NCBI GenBank assembly: GCA_001898705.1 | Contig: MKUU01000020.1 | Coordinates: 1 to 64,000 of the forward strand | Length of the DNA stretch: 64,000 nucleotides | Source: Caedibacter sp. 38-128 | Lineage (GTDB): Bacteria > Pseudomonadota > Alphaproteobacteria > Caedimonadales > Caedimonadaceae | Direction: 5' to 3' | In this document: piece by piece, positions 1 to 8,664 of the stretch | Layout: each line of letters opens with the position of its first letter | How positions within the stretch are numbered: position 1 is the stretch's first letter | Program-made: the position numbers and the translations under genes | The notes under the pieces: generated by a model | The model's database searches: none | What the model was told of the DNA's origin: nothing | The model's input: the letters and a program-made list of their open reading frames with translations, nothing else

Positions 1-3000
1 GCATTACTATTAAATGTGCCATTGAAAGTTGAGTTCTGGTTCAATGTCAGCGTATTATCTCCCAGAATAACGCGACTGTTGCTGTGGCCATTCATTCTTC
101 TCAAGCTCACTGGAGCAGCAAGGCTGATATCAAAGATTGTGCCATTATCCGCAAGGGTTACATCGCTATTGTTAGGAAGACTTCCGCCTGAGCCTAATGC
201 AAAAGTTACGTTATCATAAAGTTCAATCCCCCCTGTTAAAAGATTTTGAGTCTTACTTATGAGAGTCCCTGAGCCTCTGAGAAGAAGTTTATTCGTGCCT
301 TCTATAACACCCGTTAGCGTGGAAAGGAAAGTTCCTGTATCAAAGGTAGTCCCTTGATGAGGACCTGTGGTTGGAGCATTCAATATAAATCTGTTCCCCA
401 CAGTTGTATTCGCTCCCCAATAAAGGAATGTACTATCTGCCATCGTCACGGAGCCATCACCTAGAGCTGTATCCGTCGAAAAAAATACCGAAGTATAATT
501 ATTAAGCTCAAGTCCACCCGTAAAACTATTCTGACCATTTAAACTAAATTCACCATTTGCAATCAGTTTCCCACCTCCATTGATGGGGCCATTGATTGTT
601 CCTAAATATCCTCCGGATTCCATCATCACAGTCCCATTGAGCGTGAAAGGATTGCTTAAGGTTCCATCCGCTCCCCATGAAAGAGTTGTATTGTTACCAA
701 AAGTTGATGTGCCTGTTCCAAGAGCGCCATTTTTAAAAATAGCGACCGTACTATTAGGCGTTATATACGTCCCCCCACTATAGGTATTGGGAGACGACTG
801 AGTTGTGCTCCCGAGCCTTATCTCACCGGTTACAACAAGTTTTCCAGGACCACTGATGACACCCGCTAATCCTCCATTTGTTGTTGTTCCATCTAACGTG
901 ATGCCTACAGCATTATTCGCCACTGTATTGAGGATAAAATCATTATTTAAAGTGTTGACCACTCCCCATTTGAGAGTTGTGCCATCTTTCATGGTAACAG
1001 ATCCTGTCCCTAACTGGGCAGCAGGATTATCAATAATAGCAACAGTTCCGTTTTCCACGGCGGTACCACCACTGTAAGTGTTCTGATTAGAGACAAACCA
1101 AGTCCCAGTCCCTTGTTTTACGACCTTGCCTCCCACACCTTTAATCACGCTCTTAAAAGTTGAGTCATTCCCTGTGCCAAAGGTGAGAGTACTGCCTCCA
1201 AGGTTAATCGTGGTATTGTCATCCCCATTCAGATCGCTTAGAATTTGAGATCCTAAACTCATGTCAAAAGTAGCCCCCGCGCCCACGAGTGAGAGAGATT
1301 TATTCGAACCTCCAAAAATATTTGGTATTCCTGCTTTAAGGGTTGTTCCTGCTTGAACTTCAGTGCTTCCATTATGGGACGTAACACTCCCCAACGTTAA
1401 GATATTACCGCCCTTAATAATGAGATTTGTGATGGTGCCCACGGCTTGAGAGATTGCTCCACCCAACGTGCTGGCAAATCCCCCTGTATTGATCGTGGCG
1501 GTATTTCCATTCAAAGTGATTGGATTTGCAATGGTCGCAGAGGCTGCAAATTTTAATGTCGTGTTATCGGCCATGGTCACGTTACCTGTACCAAGCGCCC
1601 CTAATTTATATACAGTAACTGTTTTACCAGCTGCAATGGTTGTATTACCTGAATACGTGTTTGCAGCTCCACCAATTGTTCCTAAATTCAGGTTATCGAG
1701 AATATTAAGCCCACCTTGCCCTGAAAGAATACCACTCAGGGTTCCTACATGACTAGAAGTATTCAGATTGGTTATTCCATTTAAAGTAAAAGCATTTGAT
1801 AAATTAGCATCCGCTCCCCAAAAAAGGGTTGTTCCACCGGCCATCGTGACAGGACCTGTTCCAAGGGCTGAGTTGTGTCCTACTTGAACCGCTCCTGAAG
1901 AAATGGTGGTTCCACCAGAATGTAAGTTCTGAGCGTTAAGGTAAAGAATTCCAACCCCTGTTTTGGTCAAAGAACCATTTCCAGAGATCACCCCACTCAA
2001 TGTCACGGGGTTATTACCTATATCAAAAATACCTCCTCCTTGATTAAGCGTAATGGGGCGATTTAATGCAAAACCAGCAGTGAATTTTAGCGTTCCAGAC
2101 GTATCATTAAGCCCTGTATTGGTGCCTAAGGTAACAATTGCATCTGGTGCTGTGGTAGGATGATAAGCCTTCCCTAAATTACTATCACTGCTAATAGATA
2201 ATGTGCCATTTTGAATTTTTGTGCCTCCTTCATATGTATTGGCACCACTAAGGACCAGCGTGCCTAATCCATCTTTGATAAGAGGCGCACTTCCATTAGG
2301 AGATGAAATCACGTTGTTGATGTTTTGAGTCACGCCGTTAGCGACAGAAAGAGTGTTCTCTAGTAAGTCTATGAAGTCAGGATTAAGGGCAATATTATTA
2401 TTAAACTGAATTCCAGGACCATTAAATATTACGGTTGAACCCGATAAGTTTAGAGAGCCCGTTCCTGTAAATTTGCTGTTGGTATCCAAACGGAGGATAT
2501 CAAAATTGTTAAAATTATGGTTATTCGTAATTTCTTCAGAATTTATGCACATATCCCGGTTATTAAATGTTGATGCGTTTATTGTTATTGTGCCTGTATT
2601 GGTAAATAAATTGTCACTTCCTAATGTGGTGGAGTTATTTAAGGTCATGGCACCCGAGTTAGTGAGACGAGTTTTTTGCGTTATCATTTTGTTGCTAAAT
2701 ATACTCTGGCCTGAGAGAATAGTTGTGCCATTTTGAGCAACTGAAGAATCAATAAACTCTAAAATACCTTGAGTAGAGCTTGAAAAGTTGCCTGAAAAAG
2801 TTAATTCATATCCTTTATTATCAATTATGCTTGAATTACCAAGAGCGATATTATTGCCAAGGGTGAGAGGATTTTGCCCTGCTTGGAGTGTTCCCCCTTC
2901 TAAACTAACTACCCCTGTTCCTAGAGCTGAATTATTAGAGGCGACAATCGTTCCTGCTTGTGCCCTTGTCCCGCCAGAATAGGTGTTATTCCCTGAGAAG

Positions 3001-5909
3001 GTTTGAGTCACGCCAGGACTATTAATAACAGTAGCAACCTTCCCTGTCCCATCCTGAATATTTCCTGAAAATGTGGTATCTGCATCTGGGGTTAAAGTGA
3101 GAGTGGATAGTATCGTCGGATCCCCAGAATTACTTGTAATGGTACCTGATCCCATTAATTTTTTAATTGTTTGACTATAAATGCTCAGATCCAGAGTTCC
3201 ATTGACGTCTATAGTCACATCTCTTCCTTGTGGAAGTGCCCCCGCAGAACCTAATTTTAGTGTGATATCCTGCACAACTGTGCCAGCAGAATAAGTATTA
3301 TTACCTGAAAAATTTTGAGTCACGCCAGGACTATTAAGAGTGACAGCTATCTTCCCTACTCCATCCTGAATATTTCCTGAAAAAATGTTATTAGCTGTAG
3401 GTTGCAAGGTTAATGTAGAAGTTGAATTAGCTAAGGTATTGGTGACCGTTCCTTGGCCACTCAAGCGTCTAAGGGTTGAGCTATAGCTATTCAAATCAAA
3501 AATAGCATTCTGTCCTGAGAGATTAAGATCACCTGATATCACATTAGCAACACCGGCTTTTAACGTCATATTGTCTTGAACCTCAGTGCCTCCTTGATGA
3601 GACGTAACACCTCCCAACGTTAAGATATTACCACCCTTGATAATGAGTTTCATCACACTGGCTCCAATCTGTGTGATAGCGCCTGATAAGGTGCTGGCGA
3701 ATCCTCCTGAATCAATTGTAGCGCCAGGATTGACTGAGTTTCCTGGGTCAAGCACTATAGGATTTCCTAATGCTAAGTTGATATCTCCAAATTGAAGAGC
3801 CGTGTCATTTAATAACGTAACCTTTGATGTCCCAAAACTTGTGTTTGTTTTGGCAATAATACTTCCAGATTCAATACGAGTCTCACCCCCGTAACCGTTA
3901 GCATACAAAGTTAAATCATTAGTACCGGCCTTAACAAGTTTAGCTATATTACTTCCTTCAATTGTCCCTTTATAATCTGAATTAATATTACTATTTAAAA
4001 TAAGTGTTTTATCGCCTAAAATAACTTTTGATGTTACTGGCGAGCCACTAAGATCTTTAACTGTCTGAGATGGATACAATGCATTAAGATATTGTATATC
4101 CAGAATTGAATTCCCCCCGATCCCAATTGAAGGTGCTTGAATAAAAGGTCCTTTTGTGGTTAATTTTGAGTTATCTTTGATCCCAATTAATGAAACTTCA
4201 ACATTTCCTTCTGTAGTAAGATCTCCCCATACATGCATAGTAGAAGCGCCATTCTCTTTAATCGTACCCGTAAGAATACCTTTGCTTGTAACGCTATTGC
4301 TAAGAGTATTGAAGTTACCAAGTACCCCTATAAAAAAATTATTTTGAAGCGTAGCATCAGCTTCAAAAGTTAGAATAGCATTAGATCGAAGTGTGACAGG
4401 ACCCGTACCTAACGGTTTTGTATTGGAGCCTATAAGAACCGTGGCTTCGTTGACTTCCATGGCACCAGAAAAGTTAGAATTATCGGCGCTTAGTTTAAGT
4501 TTTCCCTGAGTAATATTACTACTTTCAACACGCAAGCCCCCTGCCCCTTTTAAAGGCGTACTCAGTGTAAAGGTAACAGGTGCAATTGAAAATGTGCTAG
4601 CACTATCAATTGTAATATCTGAGGCAATATTGGTTGTACTAAGGGTAGTTCCCTGATTTACAAGAATCTTACCTCCATCAAGAAGAAGGCTTCCTGTTTC
4701 AAGACTCCCGCCATCAAGCGAAAGCTTTGCGCCTCCTTCAATAATAAAACTGTCGGCTTCAAGTGGTTGCCCCATCGTTGAAGGCAAAGAGAGCTGGGCA
4801 TTGTTAGTAACCGTAAATTCACCAGTACCGCCAATGGGGATATTAGCATCATCTGTTGTGGATACGCGAAGGCTGCGCCCATCATTCAAAGTCAAATTAC
4901 GGTCAAGCGTGAGTTTTTGAAGGATAGATCTGCCAGGTTGGACCCAGGCTTCTGGGGCAAAAAGTATTGAAATACTTTCATTTGCTACTGGATCCAATAC
5001 ATATATTTTTCCAGTGTATTCATTGAGTGCTAAAGCCGTTGGAGAGTCTAAACCATTTCCATCGATTTGGCCTTTTAACTGATAATTGGGAGGAATAGTA
5101 TCATTTCTATAATACTGTATATTATGATTATCGCTATCAGCAACCCATACGGGTGAAAAATTTGGTATGTTAATTGTTGCAACACCTGATGGCAGTGCCA
5201 TATCTGCCGCTGGAAGATAAAATATACTAGATCCTATAACTTTTACTTTCCCTTGGTCACGTAAAGCTGCGTAAATATCACCTGTTGAAGAATTTACACT
5301 AAGTCCGGTAGCAAGTTCACCAGCATTAAGTAAGATCGAAGGATTAACGTTATTATTTATAGTGTCATAAACTTTTATTTCATTACCAGGTGTTGTTAAG
5401 TAAATTTTGCTTGCAACCTCATTCGGTTGCTTAAGAGCGGCAATGGCCGAAGGACTTGTATAGGTTGAGGTTGAAATGGTTAATGGAACAGCTCCATTTG
5501 CTGGAGTTAATGCATTTGAAAGATCATATTGGACTATTTTATAACCATTTGCATTTCCACTTTGAGTCTTTGTCATCCATAGACTCGATCTTTTTTCATT
5601 TCCAACCATTCTTATACTTGTTGTAAGTCCTAATGGCAAAGAAGTGAGTTCATCAAAAAAAGTGGTTTTATTAATTCCTGTCGTCTCATAATGATACACT
5701 TTACCCGCTGTTGTATCCGAGATAAACACACGCCCACTGATGGGATCCACGGCAATAGACGATGGTTGTTGAAAAGTACCATTTGTTGCAAAAGTATGAA
5801 CATACAGGGGATTAATTGGAGTTGTGTAACCAGGAAAATTCATATAACACAACGTTATTATATAAATTATAACTCTTTTAAGAGATTGTTTCCTAAAAAA
5901 TTTCCCCAT
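1..5909 (-). CDS. Giant autotransporter-like adhesin, 5' part (3' end outside window)
   Basis: I translated the minus strand from 5909 to the window edge and found one open frame of about 1,969 codons with no stop. It starts MGKFFRKQSLKRVIIYIITL, a basic then hydrophobic signal peptide, preceded by GGAGAGG. Residues ~35-330 contain beta-propeller-like units (for example PTALALNEYTGKIYVLD). The rest is autotransporter passenger-type beta-helix sequence: LGTGxVTMxxxTTLxWG recurs at least eight times, interleaved with NTYSGGT units. Such proteins are normally secreted through a C-terminal outer-membrane barrel, which would lie beyond base 1, so the autotransporter assignment is inferred. The repeat units are diverged from each other. 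A propeller in front of passenger repeats is unusual. A shorter ATG exists at 5843 but would lose the signal peptide. Confidence 0.82.
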   Translation of the reverse strand, partial: MGKFFRKQSLKRVIIYIITLCYMNFPGYTTPINPLYVHTFATNGTFQQPSSIAVDPISGRVFISDTTAGKVYHYETTGINKTTFFDELTSLPLGLTTSIRMVGNEKRSSLWMTKTQSGNANGYKIVQYDLSNALTPANGAVPLTISTSTYTSPSAIAALKQPNEVASKIYLTTPGNEIKVYDTINNNVNPSILLNAGELATGLSVNSSTGDIYAALRDQGKVKVIGSSIFYLPAADMALPSGVATINIPNFSPVWVADSDNHNIQYYRNDTIPPNYQLKGQIDGNGLDSPTALALNEYTGKIYVLDPVANESISILFAPEAWVQPGRSILQKLTLDRNLTLNDGRSLRVSTTDDANIPIGGTGEFTVTNNAQLSLPSTMGQPLEADSFIIEGGAKLSLDGGSLETGSLLLDGGKILVNQGTTLSTTNIASDITIDSASTFSIAPVTFTLSTPLKGAGGLRVESSNITQGKLKLSADNSNFSGAMEVNEATVLIGSNTKPLGTGPVTLRSNAILTFEADATLQNNFFIGVLGNFNTLSNSVTSKGILTGTIKENGASTMHVWGDLTTEGNVEVSLIGIKDNSKLTTKGPFIQAPSIGIGGNSILDIQYLNALYPSQTVKDLSGSPVTSKVILGDKTLILNSNINSDYKGTIEGSNIAKLVKAGTNDLTLYANGYGGETRIESGSIIAKTNTSFGTSKVTLLNDTALQFGDINLALGNPIVLDPGNSVNPGATIDSGGFASTLSGAITQIGASVMKLIIKGGNILTLGGVTSHQGGTEVQDNMTLKAGVANVISGDLNLSGQNAIFDLNSYSSTLRRLSGQGTVTNTLANSTSTLTLQPTANNIFSGNIQDGVGKIAVTLNSPGVTQNFSGNNTYSAGTVVQDITLKLGSAGALPQGRDVTIDVNGTLDLSIYSQTIKKLMGSGTITSNSGDPTILSTLTLTPDADTTFSGNIQDGTGKVATVINSPGVTQTFSGNNTYSGGTRAQAGTIVASNNSALGTGVVSLEGGTLQAGQNPLTLGNNIALGNSSIIDNKGYELTFSGNFSSSTQGILEFIDSSVAQNGTTILSGQSIFSNKMITQKTRLTNSGAMTLNNSTTLGSDNLFTNTGTITINASTFNNRDMCINSEEITNNHNFNNFDILRLDTNSKFTGTGSLNLSGSTVIFNGPGIQFNNNIALNPDFIDLLENTLSVANGVTQNINNVISSPNGSAPLIKDGLGTLVLSGANTYEGGTKIQNGTLSISSDSNLGKAYHPTTAPDAIVTLGTNTGLNDTSGTLKFTAGFALNRPITLNQGGGIFDIGNNPVTLSGVISGNGSLTKTGVGILYLNAQNLHSGGTTISSGAVQVGHNSALGTGPVTMAGGTTLFWGADANLSNAFTLNGITNLNTSSHVGTLSGILSGQGGLNILDNLNLGTIGGAANTYSGNTTIAAGKTVTVYKLGALGTGNVTMADNTTLKFAASATIANPITLNGNTATINTGGFASTLGGAISQAVGTITNLIIKGGNILTLGSVTSHNGSTEVQAGTTLKAGIPNIFGGSNKSLSLVGAGATFDMSLGSQILSDLNGDDNTTINLGGSTLTFGTGNDSTFKSVIKGVGGKVVKQGTGTWFVSNQNTYSGGTAVENGTVAIIDNPAAQLGTGSVTMKDGTTLKWGVVNTLNNDFILNTVANNAVGITLDGTTTNGGLAGVISGPGKLVVTGEIRLGSTTQSSPNTYSGGTYITPNSTVAIFKNGALGTGTSTFGNNTTLSWGADGTLSNPFTLNGTVMMESGGYLGTINGPINGGGKLIANGEFSLNGQNSFTGGLELNNYTSVFFSTDTALGDGSVTMADSTFLYWGANTTVGNRFILNAPTTGPHQGTTFDTGTFLSTLTGVIEGTNKLLLRGSGTLISKTQNLLTGGIELYDNVTFALGSGGSLPNNSDVTLADNGTIFDISLAAPVSLRRMNGHSNSRVILGDNTLTLNQNSTFNGTFNSN

Positions 5910-6130
5910 GTTCTGCCTCTCCGCTTAGCAAATAAGTTTGCTTATATTTTTCTTAAAGTTACCTTGCATTAGTGAAGAAATTATTAAAATTTTTATTAAA
6001 GTTTGAAACTAACTTGGTCCAGTTGAGGGAAAACCATAGATTTTAAATAAGGTGGATCTACCTCATTTAAGGCTGTATTGGGTTTTATAAACCGCGACAA
6101 GAAAGTAGATTTTGGATGAAGAGAGTTTAA

Positions 6131-6175
6131 AAGAACCAGTGAAATTAGAGGGAGAAAAAGATGTCACTGGTTCTT
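6131..6175. repeat. Perfect 12-bp hairpin with purine-rich loop (element 1)
   Basis: AAGAACCAGTGA (6131-6142) pairs perfectly with TCACTGGTTCTT (6164-6175) around a 21-base loop containing TTAGAGGGAGAAAAAGATG. No T-run follows on either strand, so it is not an ordinary intrinsic terminator. On the plus strand the loop looks like a ribosome binding site followed by ATG; on the minus strand it is pyrimidine-rich (CTTTTTCTCCCTCTAA), like an anti-Shine-Dalgarno loop. A partner with a different stem and a similar loop lies at 11249-11298. Confidence 0.6.
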
Positions 6176-6287
6176 GTGATCATCTTATGTATTCTTAAAT
6201 AAAATAACTAATGCTAAATTAAGAGAGCAGATATCAATAAAATGCAACTCAGGATGGGATAATAAATTTATATTACTTATTAAATAG

Positions 6288-6300
6288 TTAGGTTGTAGAA
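6288..6300 (+). promoter_or_regulatory. Shared motif upstream of LysR A
   Basis: TTAGGTTGTAGAA occurs here, 94 bases before LysR A, and again identically at 11122-11134 upstream of LysR C. Both copies are preceded by a similar TATTAC(T/C)TATT block. A LysR binding site or promoter element is an inference. Confidence 0.4.
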
Positions 6301-6394
6301 ATTCTTTCTATTTTACTTGAAACTTGCTTTTTAAAATATCATTACCATATGACAATTAATAAGGGATAAAAAAATAGATAAAATGGGGTAGGTA

Positions 6395-7276
6395 ATGAAT
6401 CTTAATTTACTAAAAATATTTTATACGGTTGCAAGCGTTGGCAGCTTAACAAAAGCTTCTAAAATTTTGAATATTAGTCAGTCAGCTGTAAGTCGACATA
6501 TGCAGTTATTTGAATATCAGATGAAAGTTAAATTATTTAAAAGACACCCAAGAGGTTTGAATCTTACTCTTGCAGGAGAAAAAACTTTTAAACATGCTTA
6601 TAATATTATTCAAGAAAATGAGAATTTTATGCAAAAATTTTCTCAAATTTCTCATGAAGTAGGAGAAGAAATTAAAATTATCACAACGCCTGCTATGGGA
6701 GAAACCCATATAACAAGTTTTCTTTTACCTTTTCTCGAACAATATCCGCAATTAAAAATAAAGATAACAACAAGTATTGAAAAAGTTGATGTAACAAATG
6801 CTGATATTGCTATAAGAACTTTTATTCCTCATCAAACCGATATAGAGCAGTTACCTTTACATAAATTCAAAATGAAATTATGGGCCAGTCAAAGATATTT
6901 AGAAAGATTCGGGGTGCCTAAAACGGCAGAAGAACTGTCTAAGCATCGCCTATTAGTTTTTGAAGAAAATAAACATAATTTATATTCCAATACAAATTGG
7001 ATCTTGCATGTTGGCAACACTAGTAGCCAAGTTAGAATCCCTTTTTATCAAATAACTTCAATTGAAGGGTTGCACCACGCTGCTGTTAAAGGGTATGGGA
7101 TTGTTCATTTACCGATTGAGTATGTGAAGTTAAAGGGCTCTCAATTGATACCTGTATTACCCGAATTAGTAGGACCCATCGTTGATATTTACTATATTTT
7201 TTTAGAAAAATTAAAGACTTCTAAATATATCATTGAACTCTATCAGCATCTTTATAAAAGTTTTCAAGATCTTTAG
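6395..7276 (+). CDS. LysR-family transcriptional regulator (paralog A)
   Basis: The 293-residue length is typical of the LysR family. An N-terminal winged helix-turn-helix (residues ~1-60, with GSLTKASKILNISQSAVSRH) is followed by a two-lobed effector-binding domain. The C-terminal half shares with paralogs B-E the lines ADIAIRTFIPH, LWASQRYLERFG and VDIYYIF. A weak AGGTA-type binding site precedes the ATG. It is divergent from the adhesin gene, so the adhesin could be a target, but nothing in the sequence proves this. LysR proteins are cytoplasmic and usually respond to small ligands; the ligand here is unknown. Confidence 0.9.
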   Translation: MNLNLLKIFYTVASVGSLTKASKILNISQSAVSRHMQLFEYQMKVKLFKRHPRGLNLTLAGEKTFKHAYNIIQENENFMQKFSQISHEVGEEIKIITTPAMGETHITSFLLPFLEQYPQLKIKITTSIEKVDVTNADIAIRTFIPHQTDIEQLPLHKFKMKLWASQRYLERFGVPKTAEELSKHRLLVFEENKHNLYSNTNWILHVGNTSSQVRIPFYQITSIEGLHHAAVKGYGIVHLPIEYVKLKGSQLIPVLPELVGPIVDIYYIFLEKLKTSKYIIELYQHLYKSFQDL

Positions 7277-7351
7277 CGCTTATCAAAAAATACACAAGCC
7301 CAAGAGGTATTTGAAGATTGAGTTAGAAGTGAGTCTGAGGAAAAGGCTTAA

Positions 7352-8011
7352 TTAAACCAGTGAACGATTAAGTAGTTCACACTCATGTAAGGCCGAATCC
7401 AGGAAAATTTTCTGTACTTCTGTTTTTTCTATTTCTGAAGTTGTTTGAATGAATGCATCAAGCAATTGTATGATTTTTACAGTATGCCCTTCTACATTAG
7501 GAAAAATGCCTTGTTGAATGAAGGGATTATAAGGATGATTATGTGCTTTTAATTTTATGCAACGCTTTTGCAATTGAGTCGCAAGCCAAATACGTGGGAA
7601 AAAGGCTGTGAGAATAGGAAGAGTTAATCTTCTTTCCACTAATTTTTTGAGAAAATGAGTGTACTCTTCACATGCCAAAGGTAATTCATGCATTTTTGGT
7701 TTAAAGTTATCAAGTTGAAGATTAAAATTACTCGCCTCTTGTAGAGAAAAATTAGCAGTTTTAAGAAGTATTTGGTTAATATCTCTTGGATAATTGAGTG
7801 TTGAGAGAAATCTCAATTCTTTAGAAAAGTAATCCCACATATAGCTTTGTTGCTCAAGAAAAGCGACAAAGTGTAATTTCTTTAAGTTTCCATTAATTAA
7901 ATGCTCATAAAAAGGATGCTTGAGAACCCCTTTATGCAAATAATCAAGAGGATGCTTGATAGTGTTTAGAAAAGAAGAGTCAAAATTTTGTAAGATTAAT
8001 GTGTTATTCAT
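7352..8011 (-). CDS. TenA/thiaminase-II-fold protein with replaced catalytic residues
   Basis: The 219 residues follow the TenA (heme-oxygenase-like all-helical) pattern: HPFYEHLINGNL near the N-terminus, a central EYTHFLKKL helix, and a C-terminal EVQKIFLDSALHECELL helix. TenA enzymes hydrolyse thiamine-breakdown aminopyrimidines. Here the usual QDYxYL motif reads EQQSYMW, and the usual PCxWxY motif carrying the catalytic cysteine reads PRIWLA, so Asp and Cys are both missing. A thiamine-salvage function is therefore doubtful. Relatives of this fold also include PqqC and chlamydial CADD. It stands alone between LysR genes, with no thiamine genes and no recognisable TPP riboswitch upstream. 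Confidence 0.6.
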   Translation of the reverse strand: MNNTLILQNFDSSFLNTIKHPLDYLHKGVLKHPFYEHLINGNLKKLHFVAFLEQQSYMWDYFSKELRFLSTLNYPRDINQILLKTANFSLQEASNFNLQLDNFKPKMHELPLACEEYTHFLKKLVERRLTLPILTAFFPRIWLATQLQKRCIKLKAHNHPYNPFIQQGIFPNVEGHTVKIIQLLDAFIQTTSEIEKTEVQKIFLDSALHECELLNRSLV

Positions 8012-8111
8012 GATGTTCTCTTTTCAATGTAAATAAAGCATCAATATCATTGAACCTTTAAAGCCCGGTATTACCGCCCGAAAAGTTAAAAATCAGGAGT
8101 AGAACATCATT

Positions 8112-8189
8112 ATGAGTTTGTGCTACGGTATCCATGTACACATATCCTTATGTTGTATTCAAAGCCCGCGTTCTGACGTCGAAATCTAA
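8112..8189 (+). CDS. Possible 25-codon leader ORF running into a terminator
   Basis: ATG at 8112 follows CAGGAG (8094-8099, long spacing) and opens a 25-residue frame starting MSLCYGIHVHISLCC. Its 3' end overlaps the first strand of the terminator hairpin at 8165-8204, an arrangement seen in attenuators. The next plus-strand gene is LysR B, nearly 480 bases on. It may equally be a chance ORF inside a small RNA; nothing identifies the peptide. Confidence 0.2.
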   Translation: MSLCYGIHVHISLCCIQSPRSDVEI

Positions 8190-8204
8190 GCGCGGGTTTT
8201 TTTT
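8165..8204 (+). terminator. Rho-independent terminator, plus strand
   Basis: CCCGCG (8165-8170) pairs with CGCGGG (8191-8196), followed by eight T. The only plus-strand sequence it could end is the 8012-8165 interval between two minus-strand genes, which also has the hairpin CGGTATTACCG and a short ORF. This points to a short independent plus-strand transcript. Confidence 0.65.
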
Positions 8205-8238
8205 ATTAATTATCTTAAGTAGTACGCCCTTCCTTAAG
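8198..8238. repeat. Copy 1 of a ~41-bp dispersed repeat
   Basis: The T-run, ATTAATTATCTTAAGTAG and CCTTCCTTAA are shared with 9814-9855. This copy covers the end of the 84-residue ORF and the T-tract of the plus-strand terminator. Confidence 0.6.
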
Positions 8239-8469
8239 AGAGAAAGAAACTTTTAGCTCTTCTTGACCTGCTATTGTTATCGTGGGAGAGACGCCAAACC
8301 TTATTTTTGAATAATCATCTAAAACTTTTTGCACTTTTCTTGATACTGAGTTGGATTCTTTTATTGAAATTAAATGCGTGATAAGATTTAAGGAATTTCC
8401 TGCTTTAGGAAAAAATTTATAACACAAGTAGTTAGATAGTATTTTACGACTGGTATAACTATAAAACAT
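8215..8469 (-). CDS. Small hypothetical protein
   Basis: The 84-residue frame has a strong ribosome binding site (AGGGGAGAAA directly before ATG). The product is basic at the N-terminus and ends SFSLKEGRTT; I do not recognise a family. About 40 bases covering its last codons, stop and 3' flank recur at 9814-9855 with a few changes (there reading KEGRST-stop), as if another member of the family had been lost there. It sits between the TenA-like gene and divergent LysR B. Confidence 0.45.
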   Translation of the reverse strand: MFYSYTSRKILSNYLCYKFFPKAGNSLNLITHLISIKESNSVSRKVQKVLDDYSKIRFGVSPTITIAGQEELKVSFSLKEGRTT

Positions 8470-8664
8470 TTTCTCCCCTATATGTTAACGCCTCTTACAA
8501 TATACTCCTTTAGAATAGTCAGGGAATTGATCTAAGTTTGTACAGGAGCTTTTTATTTAAGCCCAATATAAAGTAATTTTAGTATATAGAACAACTATTA
8601 TGTTATTATAGTTAACATAGATAAAATTTATAATTATAGAATTACAGGACTTATAGAGGGGTAC

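Larger units (their letters stand above)
5910..6394. other. Intergenic region with a long hairpin and a putative operator
   Basis: No convincing gene lies here. The stretch separates the divergent adhesin and LysR A genes. It holds a perfect 12-bp hairpin (6131-6175) and a 13-base motif (6288-6300) that recurs upstream of LysR C; both are listed separately. A 13-codon hydrophobic frame starting at the ATG in the hairpin loop (6161-6163) is possible but unproven. Confidence 0.6.

Noticed and set aside
16-4347. Series of plus-strand frames of 60-95 residues across the first 4.4 kb
   Set aside because: They lie antisense to the long minus-strand adhesin frame, lack binding sites and have low-complexity compositions explained by the repeats on the other strand.
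1-5000. CRISPR or DNA-level tandem repeats in the adhesin
   Set aside because: Repeats are protein-level and diverged at the DNA level; no regularly spaced identical repeats were seen.
8012-8100. TPP riboswitch before the TenA-like gene
   Set aside because: No CTGAGA-type core or TPP-aptamer helices are visible; only a short GGTATTACC hairpin is present.
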